A program made the translations under genes and the position numbers. From Mycetocola manganoxydans (GTDB lineage: Bacteria; Actinomycetota; Actinomycetes; Actinomycetales; Microbacteriaceae): 64,000 nucleotides of DNA. How positions within the stretch are numbered: the stretch's first letter is position 1; each line of letters starts with the position of its first letter. Positions 36,169 to 44,410 of the stretch are shown here, one piece after another. A model generated the notes under the pieces. That model saw only the letters and a program-made list of their open reading frames with translations, was not told the origin of the DNA and searched no databases. The stretch lies in the NCBI RefSeq assembly GCF_003667545.1, contig NZ_RCUV01000018.1, positions 1 through 64,000 of the forward strand. The letters run 5' to 3'.

Positions 36169-37236
36169 TTACTTGCTGCGGTCGACGATCGTCTCCGCGA
36201 ATCGTGTCAATGCCTGCTTCACGGGGCCATCCGGCAGCGGCTCGAGAGCCGTGACGGCGTCTTCTGCCCACCGGTGAGCTTCGGCGAGGGTACGGGTGGT
36301 CACTGGGTGCTGTCGAAGTTCTGTGATCGCCGCGGTGAAATCGACGGATGCCTCACCATCGGTTCCGCCGGCCGCTTCGGCCTCGATGCGGGCCAGGAGC
36401 GCGGCGGCCTCGTCATCGGTCTCGGCGAGAACACGGAGGTGGATGAGCGGGAGGGTCGCGACACCGGCGCGGAGGTCGGTGCCAGGCACCTTTCCGGTTT
36501 CTTCCGGCTGCGGCGACAGGTCGATGACGTCGTCGATGAGCTGGAACGCGACACCGATCTTCTCGCCGTACTCGACGACGGCGGCTTCGTACGATTCGTC
36601 CGCGCCGGAGAAGATGACTCCGGCCTGCGCGGCAGCGGCGATGAGCGAACCGGTCTTGTCTGCGAGCACCTGGAGGTAGTGCGCCTCTTCGTTCTCGCCG
36701 TCCTTGGGGCCAACGGTCTCGTGGAGCTGGCCGAGGACGAGACGCTCGAACGTGTTCGCCTGCAGGCGGATCGCGCGCTCGCCGAGACCGGCCATGAGCT
36801 GGCTGGCGCGGGCGAACAGGAGGTCACCGGTGAGGATGGCGACGGAGTTGCCGAAGACGGCGTGCGCGCTCGGCACACCGCGCCTGCGGTCAGCGTCGTC
36901 CATGACGTCGTCGTGGTACAGGGAGGCGAGGTGGGTGATCTCGATCGCTTCGGCTGCTGTGATCACGTCGACGGTGTTCCCGCCGCCGAGCTGGGCGGTG
37001 AGCAGGATGAGCATCGGCCGCACGCGCTTGCCGCCGGCCTCGAGGAGGTACCGGGTGGAGGCATCGGCGATGGTGTCCGCGAACATCAGCTCCGAGTCGA
37101 GGCCGCGCTCGATCTGCTCGAGGCCGTCATCGACGGCGGCGAGCAATTGCCTGGTTTTGGGTGAGGCGAAGATGCGGTCGGTTGAGCCCAGGTGGCTGGA
37201 CAAACTCGTGGCACGCCGCGTGGCACTCGGATTCAC
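36169..37236 (-). CDS. long-chain trans-polyprenyl diphosphate synthase
   Basis: This 355-residue prenyltransferase has the first Asp-rich motif DDVMDDADRRRG and the second, LIDDVIDL, with GGKRVRP for the homoallylic substrate. The residues before the first motif (THLASLYHDD) are small, as in enzymes making chains longer than C20. It supplies the isoprenoid tail for menaquinone made by the men genes from 43 kb on. The GTG at 37236 has a TAGGCT -10 ending 6 bases upstream, so the transcript should be leaderless. Exact chain length is not predicted. Confidence 0.9.
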   Translation of the reverse strand: MNPSATRRATSLSSHLGSTDRIFASPKTRQLLAAVDDGLEQIERGLDSELMFADTIADASTRYLLEAGGKRVRPMLILLTAQLGGGNTVDVITAAEAIEITHLASLYHDDVMDDADRRRGVPSAHAVFGNSVAILTGDLLFARASQLMAGLGERAIRLQANTFERLVLGQLHETVGPKDGENEEAHYLQVLADKTGSLIAAAAQAGVIFSGADESYEAAVVEYGEKIGVAFQLIDDVIDLSPQPEETGKVPGTDLRAGVATLPLIHLRVLAETDDEAAALLARIEAEAAGGTDGEASVDFTAAITELRQHPVTTRTLAEAHRWAEDAVTALEPLPDGPVKQALTRFAETIVDRSK

Positions 37237-37267
37237 GTGTCTAGCCTACCCGTGCCCGGCTGAGAGA

Positions 37268-38488
37268 TTATTTCTCCTCGATGCCCCAGGGGGAACCGTA
37301 GCCGCGCGGAGCATCCGCCGCCAGCAGATCGAGGAACGGGCGGGCGTCGAACGCCTCGGGTCCGAGCACACCTGAGCCTGTCCACACGCCGGTCGCGAGC
37401 AGTTCGAGCGCGATCACCGGGTTGAGCGCGGTCTGCCAGACCACTGCCTGCGAGCCGTACTCCGCCATCGTCTGTTCGTTGTCTGCCACGTGATAGAGGT
37501 AGGTGGAGCGGGCCTTGCCGTCTTTGCCGGTGCCTCGGACCCACACCCCGGCGCAGGTCTTTCCGTGCATGCGGGAGCCGAGGGTCGCCGGGTCCGGGAG
37601 GCCTGCAGCGACGACGTCGCGAGGGGCGACCTGGACGCCCTTCACTGTGAGCGGCTCGGTCTTGTCGAGCCCGAGGGTGTGGAGCACCTTGAGGACGTTG
37701 ATGAACTCGTCACCGAGCCCGTACTTGAAGGTGACCCGCTTCGCTTTGGTCCACCGCGGCATGAGCAGGACCTCTTCGTGTTCGACGTTGACGCATTCAA
37801 CCGGTCCGATGCCTTCGGGAAAGTCGAAGACCTCCGGTTCGCTGAATGGGGGCGTCGTGTACCAGCCGCGGTCCTTCTCAAAGATCACCGGCGGGTTGAG
37901 GCACTCCTCGATCGTCGTCCAGATCGAGAACGACGGGGCGAAGTCGTACCCGTCCACGGTGAGGTTGGCGCCGTCGCGGACGCCGAGCTCGTCGATCTCC
38001 GAGAACAGTTCGTCTTCGGCGTACCGCGCGAACACGTCGGAGAGCCCGGGCTCGACGCCGATCCCGACGAGGGCGAGCCGACCGGCATCCGCCCATTTCT
38101 CGGCCTGGGCGAACTGTTCATCGCCGAGCTTCACACCCGGGAGTTCATGGGGTTTTTCGGGGTGGGGGCGCGACAGGCTCATTGCCATGTCGAGATAGAC
38201 GGCCCCCGCGGCGAAGCAGCCGTCGAAGATCGGCAGAACGAAACGCGGGTCGACGGCGTTGAGCACGTGGGTGATCTCGTGCTCGCGGATGAGATCCGCA
38301 ACGGCGTCGCTGTCAGAGGCGTCGACCTGGGCGGCGACCAGGCGATCGTCTGCGATGTCGTCGACGAGCGCCTGGGGCCTGGCCGCGTCATAGTCGGCGA
38401 GGACGAGGGCATCGAAGAAGTCGCGTCGGACGGCGATACGGACGGCGGCTGAGCCGACTCCCCCGCTGCCGAGAATCAGAATGCGCAT
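37268..38488 (-). CDS. saccharopine-dehydrogenase-family oxidoreductase
   Basis: This 406-residue protein starts with the Rossmann motif MRILILGSGGVGSAAV and has the catalytic-domain layout of the saccharopine dehydrogenase / carboxynorspermidine dehydrogenase group (HVLNAVDPRF, GIGVEPGLSDVFA, IEECLNPP). Such enzymes reductively join, or oxidatively split, an aldehyde and an amino group. The start ATG is 7 bases after the permease stop on the same strand, so substrate probably enters through that permease. Because the permease is a paralogue of the one in the putrescine cluster, a polyamine or diamine substrate is plausible, but unproven. Confidence 0.75.
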   Translation of the reverse strand: MRILILGSGGVGSAAVRIAVRRDFFDALVLADYDAARPQALVDDIADDRLVAAQVDASDSDAVADLIREHEITHVLNAVDPRFVLPIFDGCFAAGAVYLDMAMSLSRPHPEKPHELPGVKLGDEQFAQAEKWADAGRLALVGIGVEPGLSDVFARYAEDELFSEIDELGVRDGANLTVDGYDFAPSFSIWTTIEECLNPPVIFEKDRGWYTTPPFSEPEVFDFPEGIGPVECVNVEHEEVLLMPRWTKAKRVTFKYGLGDEFINVLKVLHTLGLDKTEPLTVKGVQVAPRDVVAAGLPDPATLGSRMHGKTCAGVWVRGTGKDGKARSTYLYHVADNEQTMAEYGSQAVVWQTALNPVIALELLATGVWTGSGVLGPEAFDARPFLDLLAADAPRGYGSPWGIEEK

Positions 38489-38495
38489 GGGTTCC

Positions 38496-40055
38496 TTAGG
38501 TCAGTCCGCCGTCGACCGAGCGGCCGAAGGTTTCGGGGGTCTCCGGTACGAGCACGTCGGTATCGCGGTTGAGGCTCTCGCCTCGGAAGAACGGCTTCGA
38601 GCCTGGGCGTGTCCACCAGATCAGCATGAGGACGACGCCGAACGCGAGAGCTCCGACACCGACGACGAAGGTTCCGCCGATGCCGAAGAGCACCGTGTAG
38701 CCGTAGTCGACGTCGTACATGTCGATGCAGGACTGGATGAACGCGTATCCGAGCATCAGCCCGCCGAGGAGCGGAAAGAGCCCTTTGAAGAAGAAGTCCC
38801 GCGCCGAGTTGAAGAGGTCTTTCCGGAAGTACCAGACGCACGCGAAGCCCGTGATGCCGTAGTAGAAAGCGATCGCGAGACCGAGGGAAAGAATCGAGTC
38901 GGCGAGGATGTTCTCCGAGATGAACGTCATTCCGACGTAGTAGACGATGGCGACGATTCCCATGACGAGTGTCGAGAACGACGGGGTGTGATACCTCGGG
39001 TGCACGGTGGCGAACCGGCGGGGAAGGGCCTTGTACGCCGCCATCGAGAGGGTTCCTCGTGCGGTGGGAAGAATCGTCGTCTGGGTCGACGACACCGCTG
39101 AGACGAGGACCGCGACCACGAGGATCCAGGCCCACGGGCCGAGGATGAGGTCTTTCAGGGCGAGGAAGACGTCGTTCGCATTGTCCTCGTTGCCGAGCCC
39201 CGCACCATCCGTTCCGAGTCCCGCGTACGACATCGCGGCGACCGCAACGCCCACGTAGGTGACGAGAAGGATCACCGTGGTGACGAGGGCGGCGAGTCCC
39301 GGGATGCGTTTCGGGTCCCTCGTTTCCTCGTTGAGAGCGAGGCAGGTGTCCCAGCCCCAGTAGATGAACAGGGCGAGGAGCACCGCTTCGATGAAGCCCG
39401 AGTAGTCGGTGAAGGCGAGCGGGTTGAACCAGTCGAGCGAGACCGGGGTGGCGTTCGGCGCCGTGCCGTTTGCGACGTGGACGAACGCGACGACGACGAA
39501 CAGGGCGAGGGCGATGTACTGAACGGCGAGGAGGATGTTCTGCATCCGCTCACCGAACTCGACTCCGCGGTAGCTGACCCAGGTCATGAGGGCGATGAAA
39601 AGCACTCCGGTGACGGTGACGAGGGGGACGTTCGATGCGAGCGATCCGTCACCGACGAGAAGCCACAGGTACTGGCCGCCGATCTGGGCGAGATTGGCGA
39701 GGACGACCATGCCGGCGACGGCGACACCCCAGCCGCCCATCCACCCGACGAAGGGACCGAATGCCTTGGTTCCCCAGGTGAATGTGGTGCCGCAGTCCGG
39801 CACGGCACGGTTGAGCTCACGGTAGGCGAAGGCGATGAAGAGCATCGGGATGAACGCGACGATGAACGCGATCGGCGCCTGCGCTCCGACCGCGAGCACG
39901 ACGAAACCGAGCGTCGCAACGAGCGAGTAGACCGGAGCGGTCGACGCGAGCCCGATGACCACCGAGCCCCAGAGGCCGAGAGTGCCCGCCGCGAGACCTT
40001 TGCCTGCGCCGCCTGGCGCGGCAGGACGCGGAGCGTCCGTCGACTGGAATGTCAT
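38496..40055 (-). CDS. APC-superfamily amino acid/amine permease
   Basis: A 519-residue permease with about twelve helices, paralogous over its whole length to the permease at 23053-24594 (shared FIPML, AYRELNRAVPDCGTTFTW, FVHVANGTA, SLDWFNP, YWGWD). A textbook promoter precedes it: TTGACA (40091-40086), 18-base spacer, TAGCTT (40067-40062), then 6 bases to the ATG, so the mRNA is probably leaderless. It is cotranscribed with the saccharopine-dehydrogenase-like gene 7 bases downstream. Confidence 0.85.
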   Translation of the reverse strand: MTFQSTDAPRPAAPGGAGKGLAAGTLGLWGSVVIGLASTAPVYSLVATLGFVVLAVGAQAPIAFIVAFIPMLFIAFAYRELNRAVPDCGTTFTWGTKAFGPFVGWMGGWGVAVAGMVVLANLAQIGGQYLWLLVGDGSLASNVPLVTVTGVLFIALMTWVSYRGVEFGERMQNILLAVQYIALALFVVVAFVHVANGTAPNATPVSLDWFNPLAFTDYSGFIEAVLLALFIYWGWDTCLALNEETRDPKRIPGLAALVTTVILLVTYVGVAVAAMSYAGLGTDGAGLGNEDNANDVFLALKDLILGPWAWILVVAVLVSAVSSTQTTILPTARGTLSMAAYKALPRRFATVHPRYHTPSFSTLVMGIVAIVYYVGMTFISENILADSILSLGLAIAFYYGITGFACVWYFRKDLFNSARDFFFKGLFPLLGGLMLGYAFIQSCIDMYDVDYGYTVLFGIGGTFVVGVGALAFGVVLMLIWWTRPGSKPFFRGESLNRDTDVLVPETPETFGRSVDGGLT

Positions 40056-40061
40056 GCCTGA

Positions 40062-40091
40062 AAGCTATTGCCGCGCTCTTTTGACTGTCAA
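40062..40091 (-). promoter_or_regulatory. promoter of the permease/saccharopine-dehydrogenase-like operon
   Basis: TTGACA and TAGCTT on the minus strand are separated by 18 bases, and the hexamer ends 6 bases before the ATG at 40055. It is the clearest sigma-A-type promoter in the window. Confidence 0.8.
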
Positions 40092-40189
40092 TGCCCTCAG
40101 TCGGGGTGGCCCGGTACTCGTTGACGGATGCCGTCAAGCGGCGGATCATGGATCTTCGTTGGGCCGAAAACAAGAACCCGGGAGCGAAG

Positions 40190-40621
40190 ATGATCTTGAG
40201 AGGCATGGCCACCGTGAGTTTCTTCACGGACGACATCGATGCAGCGCGGGAGTGGTACTCGAAGCTCCTCGGCATTCAGCCCTATTTCGTCCGTCCCGAG
40301 ACCGGGCCTGCGGCGTACATCGAGTACCGCATCGGCGACTACGAGCACGAGCTCGGCATCATCGACCGCCGCTACTCACCGCATGCGGCCGTGACCGATC
40401 CGGCCGGTGCTGTCCTGTTCTGGCACGTCGACGACGTCGAGGAAACTGTTGCGAAGCTGCTCGCACTCGGCGCACGGGAACACGAGCCGATCACCCCGCG
40501 GGAGGCCGGCTTCGTCACGGCATCGGTCGTCGACCCGTTCGGGAACATCCTCGGCGTGATGCAGAATCCCCACTACCAGGAGATCCTCGAACTCCGCAGC
40601 GGCTCGATGCTGGGCGAGTGA
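40190..40621 (+). CDS. VOC-superfamily (glyoxalase/bleomycin-resistance fold) protein
   Basis: This 143-residue protein has the paired beta-alpha-beta-beta-beta modules of the VOC fold: FFTDDIDAAREWYSKLLGI in the first half and FWHVDDVEETVAKLLALGA with VVDPFGNILGVMQNP in the second. Metal-binding residues cannot be assigned with certainty. The start is ATG 40190, with GGGAG about 6 bases upstream; an in-frame ATG at 40091 lacks a ribosome-binding site and would overlap the divergent permease promoter. Function unknown. Confidence 0.8.
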   Translation: MILRGMATVSFFTDDIDAAREWYSKLLGIQPYFVRPETGPAAYIEYRIGDYEHELGIIDRRYSPHAAVTDPAGAVLFWHVDDVEETVAKLLALGAREHEPITPREAGFVTASVVDPFGNILGVMQNPHYQEILELRSGSMLGE

Positions 40622-40641
40622 ACCGGTTCGTGGCGGCGTCG

Positions 40642-40709
40642 CGTTTTCACCCACTCCGGTCGGATTCATCCGGCGTAGCGGGTGAAGCCGACCGCGACGG
40701 GTGAAAACG
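40642..40709. repeat. intergenic long inverted repeat, family B copy 1
   Basis: Arms start cgttttcaccc and end gggtgaaaacg, with inner complementary segments (ggtcgg/ccgacc and attcatcc/gggtgaag). It fills the gap between convergent genes. The core ggtcggattca is shared with the repeat at 60951-61010. Confidence 0.88.
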
Positions 40710-40736
40710 TGGACGGATGCCGCGCGGCATCATCCG

Positions 40737-41579
40737 TCAGCGACGCCAGTGCGACGGTCGCGACACCGATTCGGGGAGCAGCGTCATGGCATCCCCCTGC
40801 GCAGCATTGACCTGAAACTGCGTCAGGAACATGGTCTCGGAGAGGTTCGCCCCGCCGAGTTCGGCATCACGGAAGTCGGCCCCGAGCACGTCCGCGTGCG
40901 ACAGGTCCACCGAGCGAAGGTCCGCGCCGATGAGCCACGCGCCGCGGAGATTCGCGCCGCGCAGGTCCTGCCCGGCCAGGTGTGCCCCGAACAGTTCCGC
41001 TCCCGGTCGCCGGGCACGTGCATCCGCCGACAGCTGGACGCCGTCACGCACGAGTTCACTGACGTGAGAGAGCAGTGGCCCCAGTGCCCGCCGGAGTCCG
41101 TCGATGTCTGCTGCAGCGATGTCCTCGGGGGATGCTTCGGTCAGCGCGTCGATGTCGGCGTACGCCTGCTCCAGTTCCTTGCGAACCGGGGCCGCCTCCG
41201 CCCTGGATGACGCGTCGTCGAGGTACACCAGGAGTTCCTGGAGCTGGCGGACGAGGGGAAAGGTGGCGAACATCCTCGCCCGCACCTCCGGGTCGTCGCG
41301 CCAGCTCGCCCCGCCGAAAGTGTGTTGTGTCACCTTCTGGCCGGCGCCGAAGCAGTCGAAGACGGTGCACCCCTTGAACCCGCGCTGGCGCAGCTCGGGG
41401 TGGATGACGCACCGATAGTCGTCGTCGAGGTTGACGCAGGGATCACCCGCGTCCTTCGTAAAGGCGAAGTCAGCGGAGCGCGCGAAAGCCAGCGCCACAC
41501 AGCACAGCCCGACGCAGCGGGAGCAGTCGGCGCGCAGATCATCCCGGCGATTCACCGGGGTCATCGGGATCAGTTCCAT
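40737..41579 (-). CDS. Cys-rich pentapeptide-repeat protein
   Basis: This 280-residue protein joins two parts. Residues about 15-80 hold eight cysteines (19, 22, 26, 27, 48, 57, 71, 76), in a CxxCxxxCC start resembling the YkgJ zinc/iron-cluster family. Residues about 200-255 form roughly ten pentapeptide repeats of the A(D/N)LxG type (DLRGANLRGAWLIGADLRSV), which should build a short right-handed quadrilateral helix. The start is ATG 41579, preceded by AAAGGAGGTG, the strongest ribosome-binding site in the window. Function unknown; the Cys set suggests a bound metal. Confidence 0.78.
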   Translation of the reverse strand: MELIPMTPVNRRDDLRADCSRCVGLCCVALAFARSADFAFTKDAGDPCVNLDDDYRCVIHPELRQRGFKGCTVFDCFGAGQKVTQHTFGGASWRDDPEVRARMFATFPLVRQLQELLVYLDDASSRAEAAPVRKELEQAYADIDALTEASPEDIAAADIDGLRRALGPLLSHVSELVRDGVQLSADARARRPGAELFGAHLAGQDLRGANLRGAWLIGADLRSVDLSHADVLGADFRDAELGGANLSETMFLTQFQVNAAQGDAMTLLPESVSRPSHWRR

Positions 41580-41777
41580 CGCGCACCTCCTTTGCCGCAC
41601 TTCAGTCTGCCACCGGAATGCCCTCGTGCCCTGCTGCGGGAGCAGGAATGCGCGGATGCCGGTGGCTGAGTCACAGCGGATAGTGGCACGGATGCGGCGC
41701 AGGAACAACGGCTGGCGGATCGATCTCTCACCGTCGAGCCTGTAATCGGGGCAGCATCCGGCGAAAGGGACGAACTC

Positions 41778-43580
41778 ATGGCGGAACGCAACGTTTCAGA
41801 TGTCCTCGTTGAGCGGCTCGGCGCGTGGGGCGTCGACCGCATCTTCGGTTACAGCGGCGACGGCATCAACGGACTCATGGAGGCACTGCAGCGAGCGGGC
41901 AATCAGCCGAGGTTCATCCAGGCCAGGCACGAGGAGTGGGCCGCGTTCATGGCCGTGGGCCACGCGAAGTACACCGGTGAGGTCGGTGTCGTCACGTCGA
42001 CGCAAGGCCCGGGGGCGGTGCACCTCCTGAACGGGCTCTACGACGCAAAGCTCGACAACGTTCCGGTGGTCGCGATCGTCGGGCAGCAGGCAACGAGTGT
42101 GCTCGGCTCCGGTTACATGCAGGAGATCAACCTCCCCGTCCTGTTCTCCGACGTCGCGAGTTTCGTTCAGAGCGTCGCGAGCGCCGAGCAGATACCCATG
42201 GTGATCGACCGCGCCTTCCGGTCCGCGCTCGCCAACCGGGCGCCCGCCGTCGTCATCGTGCCCCATGACATCCAGAAAGAGACCGCTCCGGAGTTGGAGC
42301 ACGAGCACGGGATCCTGCGCACCGCCTCGGAGTATCGGGCTCCCCGCGTTCTGCCGCACGTCGACGACCTCACAGCGGCCGCCGAGGTGCTCGCAGCCGG
42401 CGAGCGGGTGGCGCTTCTCGTCGGACAGGGCGCGATGAGCGCACAGGACGAAGTCGTCGCCATCGCGGATGCTCTGGGTGCGGGAATCGCGACGAGCCTG
42501 CTCGGCAAACCGTTCGTCGACGAGTCCCTTACCAACGCTGTCGGAACCATGGGGCATCTGGGCACGACGTCGAGTGCCTACCTTTTCGATCACTGCGACA
42601 CGCTGCTCATCGTGGGGTCGAACGACCCGTGGACGGAGTTCTACCCGGCTCCAGGACAGGCGCGGGCGGTTCAGATCGATATCGACGGGGAAGTCGTCGG
42701 CAACCGGTACCCGGTCGAGGTGGGTCTCGTCGGGGATGCCGCGATGACGCTCGGCGCGCTGCTCCCCCGCATCGCAGAACTCCGGGAGAAGCATCCGAGG
42801 TCGGGCGAGTGGCGGGATGCCGTCGAGAAATCGGTGGGCCGCTGGCAGAGAATCGCTCGCCAGCGGGCGAGCGTACCGGCGACTCCCGTCAACCCGGAAC
42901 GCGTTCTCGCCGAGCTCGGCCCGATACTCCCGAACGACGCATTGCTCGCGCTCGATGTCGGCAGCGTCGTCTACTGGTACGGCAGGCAACTCCGCCTGCC
43001 GAGGGGAGTCGTCGCCCAGGTTTCGGGAACCCTCGCCTCCATGGGGTGCGGGGTCCCGTACGGGATCGCCGGCAAGCTGGCCGCACCTGACCGGCCGATG
43101 GTTGTGCTCTCCGGCGACGGTGGGTTCCAGATGAGCGGGGTGACCGAGTTGATCACTGTCAGCCGGCTGTGGACCGAGTGGGAGGATCCCCGCTTCATCG
43201 TCTGCGTGCTGAACAACGGTGACCTCGCCGAGGTCAGCTGGGAGCAGCGGGAGATGGAGGGCGGACCCCGATTCGACGAGAGTCAGGACCTGCCGAGGTT
43301 CCCTGCCGCAGAGTATGCCGAACTTCTCGGCCTGAACGGTGAGCGCGTCGATGACCCAGACGAACTCGAGAACGCGTGGTCGCGTGCCTTCGAGTCGGAC
43401 CGGCCACATGTTCTCGAGGTCATGACGGATGCGTCGATCCCCCTTCTGCCACCATTCCCCGCGGGCAGGGAGAAACTGGAGCAGATGCGGGCAGCACTCG
43501 ACGAAGAGGGTGAGTCAGGCGAACACGCCAGAGAACTGCTCGATCGGTACGCCTCACACGAGGATTCCGACCGGGACTGA
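41778..43580 (+). CDS. thiamine-diphosphate enzyme, pyruvate oxidase / quinone-dependent pyruvate dehydrogenase-like
   Basis: This 600-residue enzyme has the three ThDP-enzyme domains. The N-terminal domain holds the catalytic Glu in RHEEWAAFMA, the middle domain is the FAD/nucleotide-binding type, and the C-terminal domain has the ThDP-Mg motif GDGGFQMSG followed by NNGD. Its overall pattern is closer to PoxB and related oxidases than to biosynthetic acetolactate synthase, and no small subunit is nearby. If PoxB-like, it passes electrons from pyruvate to menaquinone, which fits the adjacent men genes. The ATG is preceded by GAAAGGGAC. Substrate is inferred. Confidence 0.78.
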   Translation: MAERNVSDVLVERLGAWGVDRIFGYSGDGINGLMEALQRAGNQPRFIQARHEEWAAFMAVGHAKYTGEVGVVTSTQGPGAVHLLNGLYDAKLDNVPVVAIVGQQATSVLGSGYMQEINLPVLFSDVASFVQSVASAEQIPMVIDRAFRSALANRAPAVVIVPHDIQKETAPELEHEHGILRTASEYRAPRVLPHVDDLTAAAEVLAAGERVALLVGQGAMSAQDEVVAIADALGAGIATSLLGKPFVDESLTNAVGTMGHLGTTSSAYLFDHCDTLLIVGSNDPWTEFYPAPGQARAVQIDIDGEVVGNRYPVEVGLVGDAAMTLGALLPRIAELREKHPRSGEWRDAVEKSVGRWQRIARQRASVPATPVNPERVLAELGPILPNDALLALDVGSVVYWYGRQLRLPRGVVAQVSGTLASMGCGVPYGIAGKLAAPDRPMVVLSGDGGFQMSGVTELITVSRLWTEWEDPRFIVCVLNNGDLAEVSWEQREMEGGPRFDESQDLPRFPAAEYAELLGLNGERVDDPDELENAWSRAFESDRPHVLEVMTDASIPLLPPFPAGREKLEQMRAALDEEGESGEHARELLDRYASHEDSDRD

Positions 43581-43616
43581 CCGAGCTCGACAGAGACTGA
43601 CCGAGCCTGACAGAGA
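43580..43616. repeat. short direct repeat after the ThDP enzyme gene
   Basis: Two consecutive near-identical units, actgaccgagctcgacagag and actgaccgagcctgacagag, follow the stop region, 20 bases each with two differences. They look like a recent local duplication. Confidence 0.75.
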
Positions 43617-43636
43617 CGTCCAGCCGCGACAGCGCT

Positions 43637-44344
43637 TCAGACGCGGGGCTTCGTACCCCGGTGAAGCGCGACGATGCCGCCGGTGAGGTTCTTGTACTTC
43701 ACTTCGGTCCAGCCGGCGCCGCGCAGCCATGAGGCCAACTCAGCCTGTGCCGGCCATGCCTGAATCGACTCGTTGAGGTAGTCGTAAGCGTCGGGGTTCG
43801 AGCTCGACACCTTCACCAGGAGCGGGGTGATGCGCTGCAGGTAGAAGTCGTAGAGCCCCTTCATCACCGGGTTCGGCGGGGTGGAGAACTCGCAGATCAC
43901 GATGCGCCCGCCCGGCTTCGTCACCCGGAACATCTCAGCGATCGCCTTCTTCGGTTCGACGACGTTGCGAAGCCCGAACGAGATCGTGGTCGCGTCGAAT
44001 TCGTTGTCGGAGAACGGGAGATCCGTGGCATCCGCTTCGACGAATTGCATGTTGCGCACGCGACCGTACTTTTCGCGGCCGACCTCGATCATGCCGGGCG
44101 AGAAATCGGCAGCGATGACGGTGGCGCCGGACTTTGCGATCGATGCGCTCGACGTGCCGGTGCCTGCGGCGAGGTCGAGGATGCGGTCGCCGGGGTGAGG
44201 GTCGATCGCCTTGGTCGTCGCGACCCGCCAGAGCATGTCGTTGCCGACGCTCATGACGGTGTTGGTGCGGTCGTAGTGGGTCGAGACCTGGTCGAACATG
44301 GCGGAGACCTGCGACGGCTGTTTGGAGAGATCTGCCTTGTTCAT
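43637..44344 (-). CDS. menG: demethylmenaquinone methyltransferase
   Basis: This 235-residue SAM-dependent methyltransferase of the UbiE/MenG family has motif I ILDLAAGTGTSS, post-motif region VEADATDLPFSDNEFDATTISFGLRNV and the family signature RVTKPGGRIVICEFS. It catalyses the last step of menaquinone synthesis, C-methylation of demethylmenaquinone. The -10 TACACT ends 6 bases before the ATG at 44344, predicting a leaderless transcript. It is divergent from menF, only 66 bases away. Confidence 0.95.
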   Translation of the reverse strand: MNKADLSKQPSQVSAMFDQVSTHYDRTNTVMSVGNDMLWRVATTKAIDPHPGDRILDLAAGTGTSSASIAKSGATVIAADFSPGMIEVGREKYGRVRNMQFVEADATDLPFSDNEFDATTISFGLRNVVEPKKAIAEMFRVTKPGGRIVICEFSTPPNPVMKGLYDFYLQRITPLLVKVSSSNPDAYDYLNESIQAWPAQAELASWLRGAGWTEVKYKNLTGGIVALHRGTKPRV

Positions 44345-44410
44345 TCCCCCAGTGTACGTCCGGGCTGTGCCCCTCGGCTGAACCGCAGAGAGCGGGCGTA
44401 CGCTGGACGG

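Noticed and set aside
41778-43580. ThDP enzyme as the large subunit of acetolactate synthase
   Set aside because: No ilvN or ilvC nearby, and the motif context fits PoxB-like oxidases better; not fully excluded.
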